NCBI RefSeq assembly: GCF_008370045.1
Contig: NZ_VOBN01000002.1
Coordinates: 372,001 to 436,000 of the forward strand
Length of the DNA stretch: 64,000 nucleotides
Direction of reading: 5' to 3'
Source: Pseudomonas sp. ANT_J12
GTDB taxonomy: Bacteria > Pseudomonadota > Gammaproteobacteria > Pseudomonadales > Pseudomonadaceae
Shown: piece after piece, positions 27,145 to 36,390 of the stretch
Position numbering within the stretch: the first letter of the stretch is position 1
Layout of the letters: every line of letters starts with the position of its first letter
Notes under the pieces: model-generated
Databases searched by the model: none
The model's input: the letters and a program-made list of their open reading frames with translations, nothing else
What the model was told of the DNA's origin: nothing
Position numbers and translations under genes: made by a program

Positions 27145-27789
27145 TCACCTTAACGTTGAGCGCCAGCGATCCAAGCCCACGATCAATAACGCAATCACGA
27201 CAAACCCCACCAATATCCCCCCGGCATTGAGAAACACCTGTGGATAACCCAGGGCGCTCACATCAATGAACGGATACGGGTAAGCACTCAGCACATGCCC
27301 GCGCAGCAGCACATAAGCGAAATACACCAGTGGATAAATCACCCACAGGCCGATATGCGCCAGGCGCAACGTGCCTTTGGGCACGCAGCACCACCAATAG
27401 AACAGAAACAGCAGCGGCAGGATGTCGTGCAGCAACTCATCGGCGAGCAGTTGCCAGCCTTCGGGGTGCCAGAGATGGCGCAGCAACAGGCTGTACGCGA
27501 GGCCGACCACGGCGATGCTCACGGCGATCCCGCTACTCACCGACGGCTGCAAAAACCAGCGCCGCGCCGCCGACTCCCGCGAGGTCAGTTCGCAGGTCAG
27601 CACCACCGCCACCAGGGTATTGGTCAGCACGGTAAAGAAGCTGAAGAAACTCATCAGCCCACCCAACAGACTGGCACCGATTTCCCAGCGGGTGCCGAGT
27701 ATCAGGTACAGCTGAACGCTCAGGCCAAACCAGCCCAGCACCGCCGCCACGGCAACAAAACGACGCCTCGGGGCAGCTGAAATAAGCAT
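27145..27789 (-). CDS. Pr6Pr family membrane protein
   Basis: A 214-residue integral membrane protein with six hydrophobic segments. It carries the family pattern FFSFFTVLTNTLVA near residue 48, LLHDILPLLFLFYW near 120, YPLVYFAYVLLRG near 155 and YPYPFIDVSALGYPQVFLN near 172. The biological role of this family is not established. ATG 27789 was chosen because the 22 codons upstream look non-coding. The stop-side neighbour is a REPIN, and VF530 lies directly upstream on the same strand (2-base gap), so the two form a small operon. Confidence 0.8.
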   Translation of the reverse strand: MLISAAPRRRFVAVAAVLGWFGLSVQLYLILGTRWEIGASLLGGLMSFFSFFTVLTNTLVAVVLTCELTSRESAARRWFLQPSVSSGIAVSIAVVGLAYSLLLRHLWHPEGWQLLADELLHDILPLLFLFYWWCCVPKGTLRLAHIGLWVIYPLVYFAYVLLRGHVLSAYPYPFIDVSALGYPQVFLNAGGILVGFVVIALLIVGLDRWRSTLR

Positions 27790-27791
27790 GT

Positions 27792-28022
27792 TCAGAGCGG
27801 ACGCTTGGTACGCATCAACTTCACGTACAGGCGTTCGACCTTCTCCCGCGCCCACGGGGTTTTGCGCAGGAAGGTCAGGCTCGACTTGATGCTCGGATCG
27901 CTCTTGAAACAGCGAATATCAATGCGCTCGGCCAGCCCCGACCATTCGTAATGTTCAACCAGGGCGTTGAGGATCTGTTCCAGGGTCACGCCGTGCAGCG
28001 GGTTGTTGTTCTGTTCGGTCAT
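27792..28022 (-). CDS. VF530 family small DNA-binding protein
   Basis: A 76-residue protein matching the DUF2132/VF530 family: [31 protein letters not shown] and [17 protein letters not shown] are diagnostic. A member from Vibrio fischeri was described as DNA-binding by structure, but a cellular role is unknown. Co-transcribed with the Pr6Pr gene. Confidence 0.88.
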   Translation of the reverse strand: MTEQNNNPLHGVTLEQILNALVEHYEWSGLAERIDIRCFKSDPSIKSSLTFLRKTPWAREKVERLYVKLMRTKRPL

Positions 28023-28125
28023 GCCGGGCCTTTGCGCGAAGAAAGAATAAAGAAGCCGCGCACCTTAGCCGAGGGCTTCGTTGGGTGGAAGGACTGCGTT
28101 AACTGTAGGTCAACCACCGTGCTTT

Positions 28126-28193
28126 TGTAGGAGCCAAGCTTGCTGGCGAAGGCGATCTCAAGGACGCCTTCGCCGGCAAGCCGTGCTCCTACA
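28126..28193. repeat. TGTAGGAGC-family palindromic repeat
   Basis: Left arm TGTAGGAGCCAAGCTTGCTGGCGAAGGCG, right arm a near-complement ending GCTCCTACA. Lies in the gap after the MocR gene. Confidence 0.8.
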
Positions 28194-28216
28194 GTTTTAG
28201 CGGGAGACGGCGCGGT

Positions 28217-29605
28217 TCAGTAAAACCGTCGCGGGTCGGTATCGATCAGGCTTGCCAGTTTGGTCAGGGCAAAGCGCAGTTCGTCCTGGCTGGTGGGCGA
28301 CATCAGCACCAGCCGCACACTGCGGGTCATCCCCGAACGCTCGGCCTGGAACTGCGTACCGCTGAGCACCAGCACACCATTGGCCCGGGCGAGCATCGTG
28401 AATTCGTCGCTGGTCCACGGCTCGGGCAAGGTCAGCCAGACGTGGTAGGCATATGGCTGGGTCTTGAGTTCGAAACCGGCAAAGATTTCCCGGGCAATGG
28501 CTTGCCGCGCAGCCGCTTCGTTGCGCTGGATGCGGATCAGTTTCTTGTCCAGGCCTTCGGTGATCACGTTGCTGGCCAGTTGCGCGGTCAGCGGCGATGG
28601 CATCCACACGCTGCTGCGCACCATCGAAGTCAGGCGCGACAGCAGTTTCGGCGGGCTATACAGATAGCCGATGCGCAACGCCGGCATGACCGACTTCGAC
28701 AAGCTGGTCAGGTACACCGAACGCTCCGGGGCAAACGCCGACAAAGGCTTGATCGACGGGTCGGTGGCGAGGAAGCCATAGATGTCATCGTCAAGGATGA
28801 TGAAGTCGAACTCCTCGGCCAGTGCCGCGATCTGCGCCCGGCGCTGTTGCGACATGATCGCCGCCGTCGGGTTCTGACAGGTCGCCACGCAGACCAGCAT
28901 CGCCGGTTTCTCCCGCAGGCACAGTTCGCGCAGCGCCTCGGGGATGATCCCTTCGTCGTCCATCGCCACGCCACCCAGGCGTCGCTCCAGACCATGGGCC
29001 AGGGAAATGATGCCGGGGTAGCAAAGTTCTTCGCAGAGCACCAGGTCGCCGGCGTTGGTCAGGGCGCTCATCGCGACCATCAAGCCATGCTGCGCGCCTG
29101 CGGTGATCACCACTTGCTGCCATTGCGCATCGGGCAACCACTGGCGCAGAAACTGTGCACCCGCCTCGCGATGCGCCGGGTGACCGCCGTCCGGCGCGTA
29201 GTCGAGGGCCCGGGCGAAATCAGTGCTCTTGGCCAGGCCGATCAGGGCATCGCGCAGCCAGTATTCCAGGGTTTCGCTGTAGGGCTTGATGATGGACAGG
29301 TCGAGTAATTGCGACTGTCCCAGGTTCAGCGTCGTCGGGACGGGGCTGACCGGCAATTCGCTCGGCGCCTGGCTCTGCACATAAGTGCCGCGCCCCACTT
29401 CCCCATGGACCAACCCACGCCGATGGGCCTCGCTGTAGGCGCGACTGATGGTGCCCGGCGTGACCTTCAGCGTGGTGGCCAACTCGCGCAGGGTTGGCAG
29501 GCGATCGCCCTGGCTCAACACGCCATTGCTGATATCGCGCGCCAACGCATCGGCAATCGACAAATACATCGGCTGGCTGAACTCGCTTAGCTGGGGAACC
29601 CACAT
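28217..29605 (-). CDS. MocR-type regulator (GntR plus PLP aminotransferase-like)
   Basis: A 462-residue protein. Residues 1-70 are a GntR winged helix (MYLSIADALARDISNG, LPTLRELATTLKVTPGTISRAY). The remainder is a class I aminotransferase-like domain with the PLP lysine in VYLTSLSKSVMPALRIGY and the pyridine-ring aspartate in EFDFIILDDDIYGF. MocR proteins sense a PLP-linked amino compound and control a neighbouring gene. Here that is probably the divergent benE, whose shared 312-base gap holds a direct repeat. The ATG at 29605 is chosen because the GntR start is conserved there; the effector is unknown. Confidence 0.9.
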   Translation of the reverse strand: MWVPQLSEFSQPMYLSIADALARDISNGVLSQGDRLPTLRELATTLKVTPGTISRAYSEAHRRGLVHGEVGRGTYVQSQAPSELPVSPVPTTLNLGQSQLLDLSIIKPYSETLEYWLRDALIGLAKSTDFARALDYAPDGGHPAHREAGAQFLRQWLPDAQWQQVVITAGAQHGLMVAMSALTNAGDLVLCEELCYPGIISLAHGLERRLGGVAMDDEGIIPEALRELCLREKPAMLVCVATCQNPTAAIMSQQRRAQIAALAEEFDFIILDDDIYGFLATDPSIKPLSAFAPERSVYLTSLSKSVMPALRIGYLYSPPKLLSRLTSMVRSSVWMPSPLTAQLASNVITEGLDKKLIRIQRNEAAARQAIAREIFAGFELKTQPYAYHVWLTLPEPWTSDEFTMLARANGVLVLSGTQFQAERSGMTRSVRLVLMSPTSQDELRFALTKLASLIDTDPRRFY

Positions 29606-29917
29606 GAATGATCGCTGCCCATCGTCGTGAAAAAAATCGGAGCATATCACATCGATGTTCGAGCACTTGTGCAGGGATCAATGGTGAACATTGAGTCGAT
29701 CTTTAAATGAAACAGGCGCAGATAATAAAAAATATTCACAAGTTAAAAACATTACAAATCAATCAGTTAAATCCAAATGATTCGATATTTTTCTCTGACT
29801 TGATTTTTCATTATTGAATCAACTCAATTCATTCAAATACACTCATCGCAAATCGAATCAATCAACTCAATCCCACCCTGATCACTGCGCGCCTCTGCCG
29901 CGCCAAGTCGAGACATC
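29606..29917. promoter_or_regulatory. Divergent MocR/benE control region with direct repeats
   Basis: AT-rich gap. AATCAACTCAATTC at 29817-29830 recurs as AATCAACTCAATCC at 29860-29873, 43 bases apart (about four helical turns). MocR-type regulators bind spaced direct repeats, so this is a candidate operator. The repeats end 44 bases before benE. Confidence 0.6.
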
Positions 29918-31117
29918 ATGCACACACTCAGAAAGGATCTATCCCTGTCAGCGGTCATTGCAGGCTTCATCGCGGTGATCATTTCCTACGCTGGCCCGTT
30001 GATCATCGTGTTTCAGGCCGCCAAGGAAGCGCACCTGCCCAACGACATGGTGTCGTCGTGGATCTGGGCGATTTCCATCGGCAGCGGCATCACCGGCCTG
30101 TTCCTGAGCTGGCGCCTGCGCATTCCCGTGATCACCGCGTGGTCGACGCCGGGCGCGGCGTTGCTGGTGTCGATGCTGCCCAGCGTCACCCTGCCCCAGG
30201 CCATTGGCGCGTATGTGGTGGCTTCGGTGATCATCGCCGTGGTCGGATTGTCCGGGGCGTTCGACAAACTGATGAGTCGCCTGCCCAAAGCCATCGCCGC
30301 CGCCATGCTCGCCGGGATTCTGTTTCGCTTCGGCGCCGAGCTGTTCACCTCGATCAAGCTGCAACCGGCGCTGGTGCTGTCGATGATCGCGGCCTACCTG
30401 ATCTGCAAACGCTTGTCGCCGCGCTACGCGATTCTGTCGGTGCTAATTGTCGGTTGCGCCGTGGCGGCGTCGTTCGGTGAACTCAACAGCGCTTCGATCA
30501 CCATCGCGGTGGCGCATCCGGTCTTCACGGCGCCTGAGTGGAGCTGGCACGCGATCATCAACATTGGCCTGCCACTGGCACTGGTGACCCTGACCGGACA
30601 GTACGTGCCGGGCATGGCAGTGTTGCGCACCTCGGGCTACAACACCCCGGCGCGCTCGATTATTTCGGTGACCGCAATGGGCTCGATCCTGATGGCGCCG
30701 TTCGGCTCCCATGGCTTTAACCTGGCCGCGATTACCGCCGCGATCTGCACCGGTCGCGAAGCCCACGAGGACCGGGACAAGCGCTACATCGCCGGGATTG
30801 CCTGCGGGGTGTTCTACATTCTGATGGGCACGTTTGGCGCGACCCTGGCCTCGGTGTTTTCCGCCCTGCCCAAAGAGTTGATCGCCTCCCTCGCCGGACT
30901 GGCCTTGTTCGGCGCGATCAGTGCCGGGCTGACCGGGGCGATGGCGGATGAGAAGCAGCGGGAGGCGGCGTTGATTACCTTTCTGGTGACCGCTTCGGGC
31001 ATGAGTTTCCTCGGGTTGGCTGCGGCGTTCTGGGGTTTGATCTTCGGCCTCGTCGCCCACTTCGTGCTGACCTGGACGCGAGCACGCAAAGTCGCTGCTG
31101 TCACCGCGGGCAACTAA
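29918..31117 (+). CDS. benE: Benzoate/proton symporter BenE family transporter
   Basis: A 399-residue integral membrane protein with about 12 hydrophobic segments and BenE-family signatures: GFIAVIISYAGPLIIVFQAAKEAHL at the start, TAWSTPGAALLV near 74 and GILFRFGAELF near 133. The family imports aromatic acids such as benzoate with protons. No ben catabolic genes are present in the window, so the true substrate may differ. The divergent MocR-type gene is the likely regulator. Confidence 0.9.
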   Translation: MHTLRKDLSLSAVIAGFIAVIISYAGPLIIVFQAAKEAHLPNDMVSSWIWAISIGSGITGLFLSWRLRIPVITAWSTPGAALLVSMLPSVTLPQAIGAYVVASVIIAVVGLSGAFDKLMSRLPKAIAAAMLAGILFRFGAELFTSIKLQPALVLSMIAAYLICKRLSPRYAILSVLIVGCAVAASFGELNSASITIAVAHPVFTAPEWSWHAIINIGLPLALVTLTGQYVPGMAVLRTSGYNTPARSIISVTAMGSILMAPFGSHGFNLAAITAAICTGREAHEDRDKRYIAGIACGVFYILMGTFGATLASVFSALPKELIASLAGLALFGAISAGLTGAMADEKQREAALITFLVTASGMSFLGLAAAFWGLIFGLVAHFVLTWTRARKVAAVTAGN

Positions 31118-31428
31118 CCAATACCTGCACACCACAATCCCTGTAGGAGCGAAGCTTGCTCGCGAAAGCGCCGGTTCATTCAACATCAATGTTGAATGCC
31201 AGGACGCCTTCGCGAGCAAGCTTCGCTCCTACAAAGGGTATTTTCAGCCTGCGGCGCCCTGTCGCAGACGACTGTTACCAAATCCGAAACGCTGCATGTC
31301 AGTAAAAGCGCTTTCTCTCTTTGTCACAGATCATTATCCTGCCGCCCTTAAGCTGAAACGCTTCACTGCCCGCTCCACCTCGTTGCGTTCAGTTCACCCC
31401 CCAGAAAAAGATCAAGAATTTCTACTTT
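31118..31428. other. Gap between benE and oprB
   Basis: Holds the repeat at 31142-31233; the remaining 195 bases probably carry the oprB promoter. No gene seen. Confidence 0.4.
31142..31233. repeat. TGTAGGAGC-family palindromic repeat
   Basis: Left arm TGTAGGAGCGAAGCTTGCTC, right arm its complement ending GCTCCTACA. The loop has its own inverted repeat, CATTCAACAT/ATGTTGAATG. Confidence 0.88.
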
Positions 31429-32811
31429 ATGCCCGACTTTCCATCTCCGCGAGACAGCGCTGTCTGCACCCCTGTGGCCCAGCGAAAAGCCCTGAACCTG
31501 ATCGGCGGCCTCAGCGCCTTCGGCCTCGCCACCTGCGTTCACGCGGCCCCGGCTTTCGATAGCGAATCGCCGTGGATGCTCGGCGACTGGAACGGCACGC
31601 GCACAGAACTTTCGGAAAAAGGCTACGACTTCAAAGTCGATTACACCGGCGAAATGGGCAGCAACCTGCACGGCGGCTATGACCACGACCGCACGGCGCG
31701 CTACAGCGACCAGTTCGGCCTCGGCACGCACCTGGATCTGCAGAAGATCCTCAGTTGGGACGACGCCGAATTCCAGCTGACCATCACCGAACGTAACGGC
31801 AACAACATCAGCAACGACCGGATCAACGACCCACGGGTTGGCGGCTTCACCTCGGCCCAGGAAGTCTGGGGCCGTGGCCAGACCTGGCGCCTGACCCAGA
31901 TGTGGTACCAGCAGAAATTCTTCGACCAGAAGCTCGACATCAAGGTCGGCCGCTTTGGCGAAGGCGAAGACTTCAACAGCTTCCCCTGCGACTTCCAGAA
32001 CCTGGCGTTCTGCGGCTCGCAAGTCGGCAACTGGGTCGGAGGCATCTGGTACAACTGGCCAGTCAGCCAGTGGGCGATGCGGGTCAAATATCACCTGACA
32101 CCGGAGTTGTACGCGCAGGTCGGCGCCTACGAGCAGAACCCGTCGAACCTCGATCGCGGCAATGGCTTCAAGCTCAGCGGCAGTGGCACCCAGGGCGCGA
32201 TCCTGCCGATTGAACTGGTGTGGACGCCCAAGCTCAACGGCCTGCCCGGCGAGTACCGCGCCGGTTATTACTACAGCAACGCCAAGGCCACTGACGCCTA
32301 CAAGGACAGCAATGGCCAGCCCGCTGCGCTCAGCGGCGAAGCCTATCGCAGCGCGTCGAGCAAGCATGGCGTGTGGCTCGGTGTGCAACAGCAGATCACC
32401 AGCCGCGCCAGCGACAACTCCCGAGGCTTGAGCGTGTTCGCCAACGGCACGATGCACGACAAGAAGACCAACGCCATCGACAACTATGTCCAGGCTGGCG
32501 TCGTCTACAAAGGTCTGTTCGATGCACGCGCCAAGGACGACATCGGTTTCGCCCTGGCCCGCGTCCACGTCAACCCGGCCTATCGCAAGAACGCCGAGGC
32601 GACCAACCAGGCCCGCGCCGTTTATGACTACGACGATCCGTCGTTCCTGCCGCCGCAAGACACCGAATACAGCGCCGAGCTTTATTACGGCGTGCACGTC
32701 ACGAATTGGCTGACCGTGCGCCCGAACCTGCAATACATCCGCCACCCCGGTGGCGTGGACAAGGTCGATGACGCGCTGATTGGCGGGATCAAGATCCAGT
32801 CCTCGTTCTAA
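31429..32811 (+). CDS. Carbohydrate-selective porin, OprB family
   Basis: A 460-residue outer-membrane porin. After an unusually long N-terminus a signal peptide-like core (LNLIGGLSAFGLATCVHA) ends before APAFDSESPWMLGDWNGTR. The OprB signature continues with LSEKGYDFKVDYTGEMGSNLHGGYD, and the C-terminus is a final beta-strand ending in Phe (IKIQSSF). OprB lets glucose and related sugars cross the outer membrane, which fits the quinoprotein glucose dehydrogenase encoded immediately downstream. Exact start uncertain: other in-frame codons could shorten the N-terminus. Confidence 0.9.
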   Translation: MPDFPSPRDSAVCTPVAQRKALNLIGGLSAFGLATCVHAAPAFDSESPWMLGDWNGTRTELSEKGYDFKVDYTGEMGSNLHGGYDHDRTARYSDQFGLGTHLDLQKILSWDDAEFQLTITERNGNNISNDRINDPRVGGFTSAQEVWGRGQTWRLTQMWYQQKFFDQKLDIKVGRFGEGEDFNSFPCDFQNLAFCGSQVGNWVGGIWYNWPVSQWAMRVKYHLTPELYAQVGAYEQNPSNLDRGNGFKLSGSGTQGAILPIELVWTPKLNGLPGEYRAGYYYSNAKATDAYKDSNGQPAALSGEAYRSASSKHGVWLGVQQQITSRASDNSRGLSVFANGTMHDKKTNAIDNYVQAGVVYKGLFDARAKDDIGFALARVHVNPAYRKNAEATNQARAVYDYDDPSFLPPQDTEYSAELYYGVHVTNWLTVRPNLQYIRHPGGVDKVDDALIGGIKIQSSF

Positions 32812-32826
32812 CCACACCGCAACCCT

Positions 32827-32918
32827 TGTAGGAGCAAGGCTCGCCCGCGAAGAGGCCATCACATTCAACATTGATGTTGGCTGACACGCCGCCTTCGCGG
32901 GCAAGCCTCGCTCCTACA
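32827..32918. repeat. TGTAGGAGC-family palindromic repeat
   Basis: Left arm TGTAGGAGCAAGGCTCGCCC, right arm GGGCAAGCCTCGCTCCTACA; inner ACATTCAACATTGATGTTG resembles the loop of the 31142 copy. Lies between oprB and gcd. Confidence 0.85.
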
Positions 32919-33002
32919 GATTTAACTGAACCATGCCCACGCCAGATCGTCATCTACAGTGAACTTGCGCGGGACTACTTAAACGTCACGGAGAACCACA
33001 CT

Positions 33003-35414
33003 ATGAGCACTGATGGTGCTTTGAGTCGAAGCCGTCTGCTACCGAGCCTGCTCGGTATCCTGCTTCTGCTAATGGGCCTGGCCATGCTGGCCGGCGGTAT
33101 CAAGCTGAGCATGCTCGGCGGCTCGCTGTATTACCTGCTGGCCGGTATCGGCATCGCACTGACCGGCGTGCTGTTGATCGCCGCCCGGCGCGCCGCACTG
33201 GGCCTGTACGCACTGGTGCTGTTCGCCAGTACCGTGTGGGCGTTGTGGGAAATCGGCCTCGATTGGTGGCAACTGGTGCCGCGTCTGTCGCTGTGGTTTG
33301 CGCTGGGTGTGGTCCTGCTGTTGCCGTGGTTCCGCCGACCGTTGCTGCGCAATGGCGCCGCACCGCTGGGCACCGCTGCGTTGAGCGTGGCCGTAGTGCT
33401 GGCCGGTGCCACAGCCGTGGCCAGTCAATTCACCCATCCGAATGAAATCTTCGGCGAGTTGGGCCGCGATACCACGGACCTGACCAGCACCGCCCCGGCG
33501 ATGCCCGACGGCGATTGGCAGGCCTATGGCCGCACCGAATTCGGTGACCGCTACTCGCCGCTGAAGCAGATCACCCCGGCCAACGTCGGTAAGTTGCAGG
33601 AAGCCTGGCGCATCCAGACCGGCGACCTGCCGACCGCCGATGACCCGGTGGAGCTGACCAACGAAAACACCCCGCTGAAGGTCAACGGCATGCTCTATGC
33701 CTGCACCGCCCACAGCAAAGTGTTGGCGCTGGACCCGGACACCGGCAAGGAACTGTGGCGCTTCGACCCGCAGATCAAGAGCCCGGTGGGCTTCAAGGGC
33801 TTCGCCCACATGACGTGCCGTGGCGTCTCTTACTACGACGAGAATGCCTACGCCCAAGCAGGCACTGCCTCGGCCGCCGTCATCTCCGAAGCCGGCAAAG
33901 CCGTTGCGCAGGCTTGCCCGCGTCGTCTGTACTTGCCGACCGCCGATGCACGCCTGATCGCACTCAATGCCGACACCGGCAAGGTCTGCGAAGGCTTCGG
34001 CACCAACGGCGTGGTTGACCTGACCCAAGGCATCGGCCCGTTCACCGCTGGCGGCTACTACGCCACCTCCCCGGCCGCGATTACCCGCGACCTGGTGATC
34101 ATGGGCGGTCACGTCACCGACAACGAATCGACCAACGAGCCGTCCGGCGTGATTCGCGCGTTCGATGTGCATGACGGTCACCTGGTCTGGAACTGGGACA
34201 GCGGCAACCCGGAGGCCACCGAGCCTTTGGCGCCGGGCAAAACCTACACCCGCAACTCGCCGAACATGTGGTCCCTGGCCAGCGTCGACGAGAAACTGGG
34301 CATGGTCTACCTGCCTCTGGGCAACCAGATGCCTGACCAGTACGGTGGCGACCGCATGCCAGGTGCCGAGAAATTCAGCGCCGGCCTCGTTGCTCTCGAT
34401 TTGGCCACCGGCAAGGTGCGCTGGAATTACCAGTTCACTCACCATGACCTGTGGGACATGGACGTGGGCAGCCAGCCGACCCTGCTGGACCTGAAAACTG
34501 CCGACGGCGTGAAGCCGGCGCTGATCGCGCCGACCAAGCAAGGCAGCCTGTATGTGCTCGACCGTCGCGATGGCACGCCGATTGTGCCGATTCGTGAGAT
34601 CCCGGTGCCACAAGGCGCGGTCAAGGGCGACCATACCGCCCCGACCCAGGCCCGTTCGGACCTCAACCTGCTGGCCCCGGAACTGACCGAAAAAGCCATG
34701 TGGGGCGCCAGCCCGTTCGACCAGATGCTGTGCCGCATCCAGTTCAAGGAACTGCGTTACGAAGGCCAGTACACCCCGCCGTCGTTGCAGGGCAGCCTGG
34801 TCTATCCGGGTAACGTCGGTGTGTTCAACTGGGGCAGCGTGTCGGTCGACCCGGTCCGCCAACTGCTGTTCACCAGCCCGAACTACATGGCGTTCGTCTC
34901 GAAAATGATCCCCCGCGCCGAAGTCGCGGCGGACAGCAAGCGCGAAAGCGAAACGGCTGGCATCCAGCCTAACGCTGGCGCGCCGTACGCCGTGACCATG
35001 CACCCGTTCATGTCGCCGTTCGGTGTACCGTGCCAGGCCCCGGCCTGGGGCTATGTCACCGGTATCGACCTGACCACCAACAAAGTGGTGTGGAAGCGCA
35101 AAAACGGCACCAGCCGTGACAGTTCGCCAGTGCCTATCGGCCTGCCGATCGGCGTGCCAAGCATGGGCGGCTCGATCGTCACCGCGGGCGGCGTCGGCTT
35201 CCTCAGCGGTACCCTCGATCAGTACCTGCGCGCCTATGACGTCAATAGCGGCAAGGAACTGTGGAAGTCGCGCCTGCCGGCCGGCGGCCAAGCCACCCCA
35301 ATGACCTACACCGGCAAGGACGGCAAACAATACGTATTGCTCGTCGTTGGCGGTCACGGTTCGCTGGGCACCAAGATGGGTGACTATGTGATTGCTTACA
35401 AACTGCCGGAATAA
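33003..35414 (+). CDS. gcd: Membrane-bound PQQ-dependent glucose dehydrogenase
   Basis: An 803-residue protein. The first 140 residues hold five membrane helices; the rest is a periplasmic PQQ eight-bladed propeller. Visible signatures include DWQAYGRTEFGDRYSPLKQI near 165-185, tryptophan-docking motifs such as GKELWRFDPQI, and a terminal GGHGSLGTKMGDYVIAYKLPE. It oxidises glucose to gluconate in the periplasm and passes electrons to ubiquinone. The ATG at 33003 has GGAG 9-12 bases upstream and begins MSTDGALSRSR; upstream codons are non-coding. A terminator follows at once. Confidence 0.96.
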   Translation: MSTDGALSRSRLLPSLLGILLLLMGLAMLAGGIKLSMLGGSLYYLLAGIGIALTGVLLIAARRAALGLYALVLFASTVWALWEIGLDWWQLVPRLSLWFALGVVLLLPWFRRPLLRNGAAPLGTAALSVAVVLAGATAVASQFTHPNEIFGELGRDTTDLTSTAPAMPDGDWQAYGRTEFGDRYSPLKQITPANVGKLQEAWRIQTGDLPTADDPVELTNENTPLKVNGMLYACTAHSKVLALDPDTGKELWRFDPQIKSPVGFKGFAHMTCRGVSYYDENAYAQAGTASAAVISEAGKAVAQACPRRLYLPTADARLIALNADTGKVCEGFGTNGVVDLTQGIGPFTAGGYYATSPAAITRDLVIMGGHVTDNESTNEPSGVIRAFDVHDGHLVWNWDSGNPEATEPLAPGKTYTRNSPNMWSLASVDEKLGMVYLPLGNQMPDQYGGDRMPGAEKFSAGLVALDLATGKVRWNYQFTHHDLWDMDVGSQPTLLDLKTADGVKPALIAPTKQGSLYVLDRRDGTPIVPIREIPVPQGAVKGDHTAPTQARSDLNLLAPELTEKAMWGASPFDQMLCRIQFKELRYEGQYTPPSLQGSLVYPGNVGVFNWGSVSVDPVRQLLFTSPNYMAFVSKMIPRAEVAADSKRESETAGIQPNAGAPYAVTMHPFMSPFGVPCQAPAWGYVTGIDLTTNKVVWKRKNGTSRDSSPVPIGLPIGVPSMGGSIVTAGGVGFLSGTLDQYLRAYDVNSGKELWKSRLPAGGQATPMTYTGKDGKQYVLLVVGGHGSLGTKMGDYVIAYKLPE

Positions 35415-35437
35415 GCGTTAGCGGCAGTTGAAAACAG

Positions 35438-35468
35438 GGCGGTTACCTTCGGTAGCCGCCCTTTTTTG
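35438..35468 (+). terminator. Rho-independent terminator of gcd
   Basis: Stem GGGCGGTTACC/GGTAGCCGCCC around a TTC loop, followed by six Ts. Distance to the gcd stop is 24 bases. Confidence 0.92.
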
Positions 35469-35585
35469 TGCCTGCGGATCCGCTGGTCGGGGCTGGGATG
35501 CCGGGGTCAAATCAGGCAAGATCGGGCGTCATGACCGGGACAATGTCCTGTTGAATTGCTGCGTACCCAAGGAGAAATTCCAGGC

Positions 35586-35927
35586 ATGAACCGGCCTCCC
35601 CCCTCGCTCGACCTGAGCCTGCTCACCGGCAAAATAACTTTCGACGACCTGTCGATCTTGTCCGACCAGCCCCTCGCCAGCCAGATCGACTCACTCAAGG
35701 AAGACCTGCTGCAAGTCGAATACGGCGAGCACCTGCTGCTGGATGTCGGCTGGTATCCCGAGTTCGATAAGGGTGGAGCCTTTCAGGTGGTGGTGATCAA
35801 GGATCGGGATTGGGGTCAGCCGCAGTGGACGGGACGGGCGAAAACCCTGGCAGAACTCACCACACGCCTGATCGAAGCGCAACGCGAGTTGTACGCATGG
35901 CTCAACCGGGAAGACCGCCATGGATAG
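35586..35927 (+). CDS. Small conserved-looking protein of unknown function (first of a coupled pair)
   Basis: A 113-residue soluble, acidic protein with no signal peptide or motif that I recognise. It has one amphipathic helix around residues 20-45 and a mixed strand/helix C-terminal half (GAFQVVVIKDRDWGQPQW, then a helix to YAWLNRED). Start chosen by AAGGAG ten bases upstream. Its stop overlaps the next gene's start by eight bases (ATGGATAG), so the pair is translationally coupled. A toxin/immunity or antitoxin role would be a guess. Confidence 0.7.
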   Translation: MNRPPPSLDLSLLTGKITFDDLSILSDQPLASQIDSLKEDLLQVEYGEHLLLDVGWYPEFDKGGAFQVVVIKDRDWGQPQWTGRAKTLAELTTRLIEAQRELYAWLNREDRHG

Positions 35928-36258
35928 CCCAACGAAGCAAATTGTCGTCCCGTTAAGTCTGGCAGCCTTGCGGCGCCTGGACTTTGATCAAAGCCTGTCG
36001 GGTGACCTCGAAACGTGGACGTTGAGCGCCGAGCACTACCAGCATCTGTGGGATTCAGGCCTGATCCAGCGCCTCAACAAGGTTCTGGGCTGCTTGATCG
36101 ATGACCATGAAGACGCCAGCATCCAGGGCGTCACCGCGCTTGAAAGGGTTCAGACCCTGTTGGAGCAGTCAGCCCTGCCGGCAGACCTCAAGGCACGCCT
36201 CCAGCAGTTGACCAGCCTGGCTCGCCGCAAAGCCACCGGCCTGTTTTTCTACTTTTGA
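35920..36258 (+). CDS. Small protein of unknown function (second of a coupled pair)
   Basis: A 112-residue, mostly helical soluble protein (LSLAALRRLDFDQSLSGDLETWTLSAEHYQHLW, then several helices) ending KATGLFFYF. No signal peptide and no recognised domain. It overlaps the previous gene by eight bases. The next gene, asrA-type lon, has its own sigma-32-like promoter 75-105 bases downstream and is probably not part of this operon. Confidence 0.7.
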   Translation: MDSPTKQIVVPLSLAALRRLDFDQSLSGDLETWTLSAEHYQHLWDSGLIQRLNKVLGCLIDDHEDASIQGVTALERVQTLLEQSALPADLKARLQQLTSLARRKATGLFFYF

Positions 36259-36332
36259 TCGCTCGGCCGAAATATTCAGGGACCCATCACCTGTCAAAAC
36301 CCTGAACACACCCCCTGAAATATCCACTGCCA

Positions 36333-36360
36333 TTGAAACCACCCCCCACCTGCCCCATCT
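36333..36360 (+). promoter_or_regulatory. Sigma-32 (heat-shock) promoter of asrA-type lon
   Basis: TTGAAA (36333-36338) and CCCCATCT (36353-36360) are separated by 14 bases, close to the RpoH consensus. It lies about 30 bases before the lon start. Confidence 0.82.
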
Positions 36361-36390
36361 AAGACCCATACCCCATTGCGCAGGTGCCCC

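Noticed and set aside
33069..35357. Long antisense frame across gcd
   Set aside because: gcd is unmistakable and the antisense frame is a codon-bias shadow.
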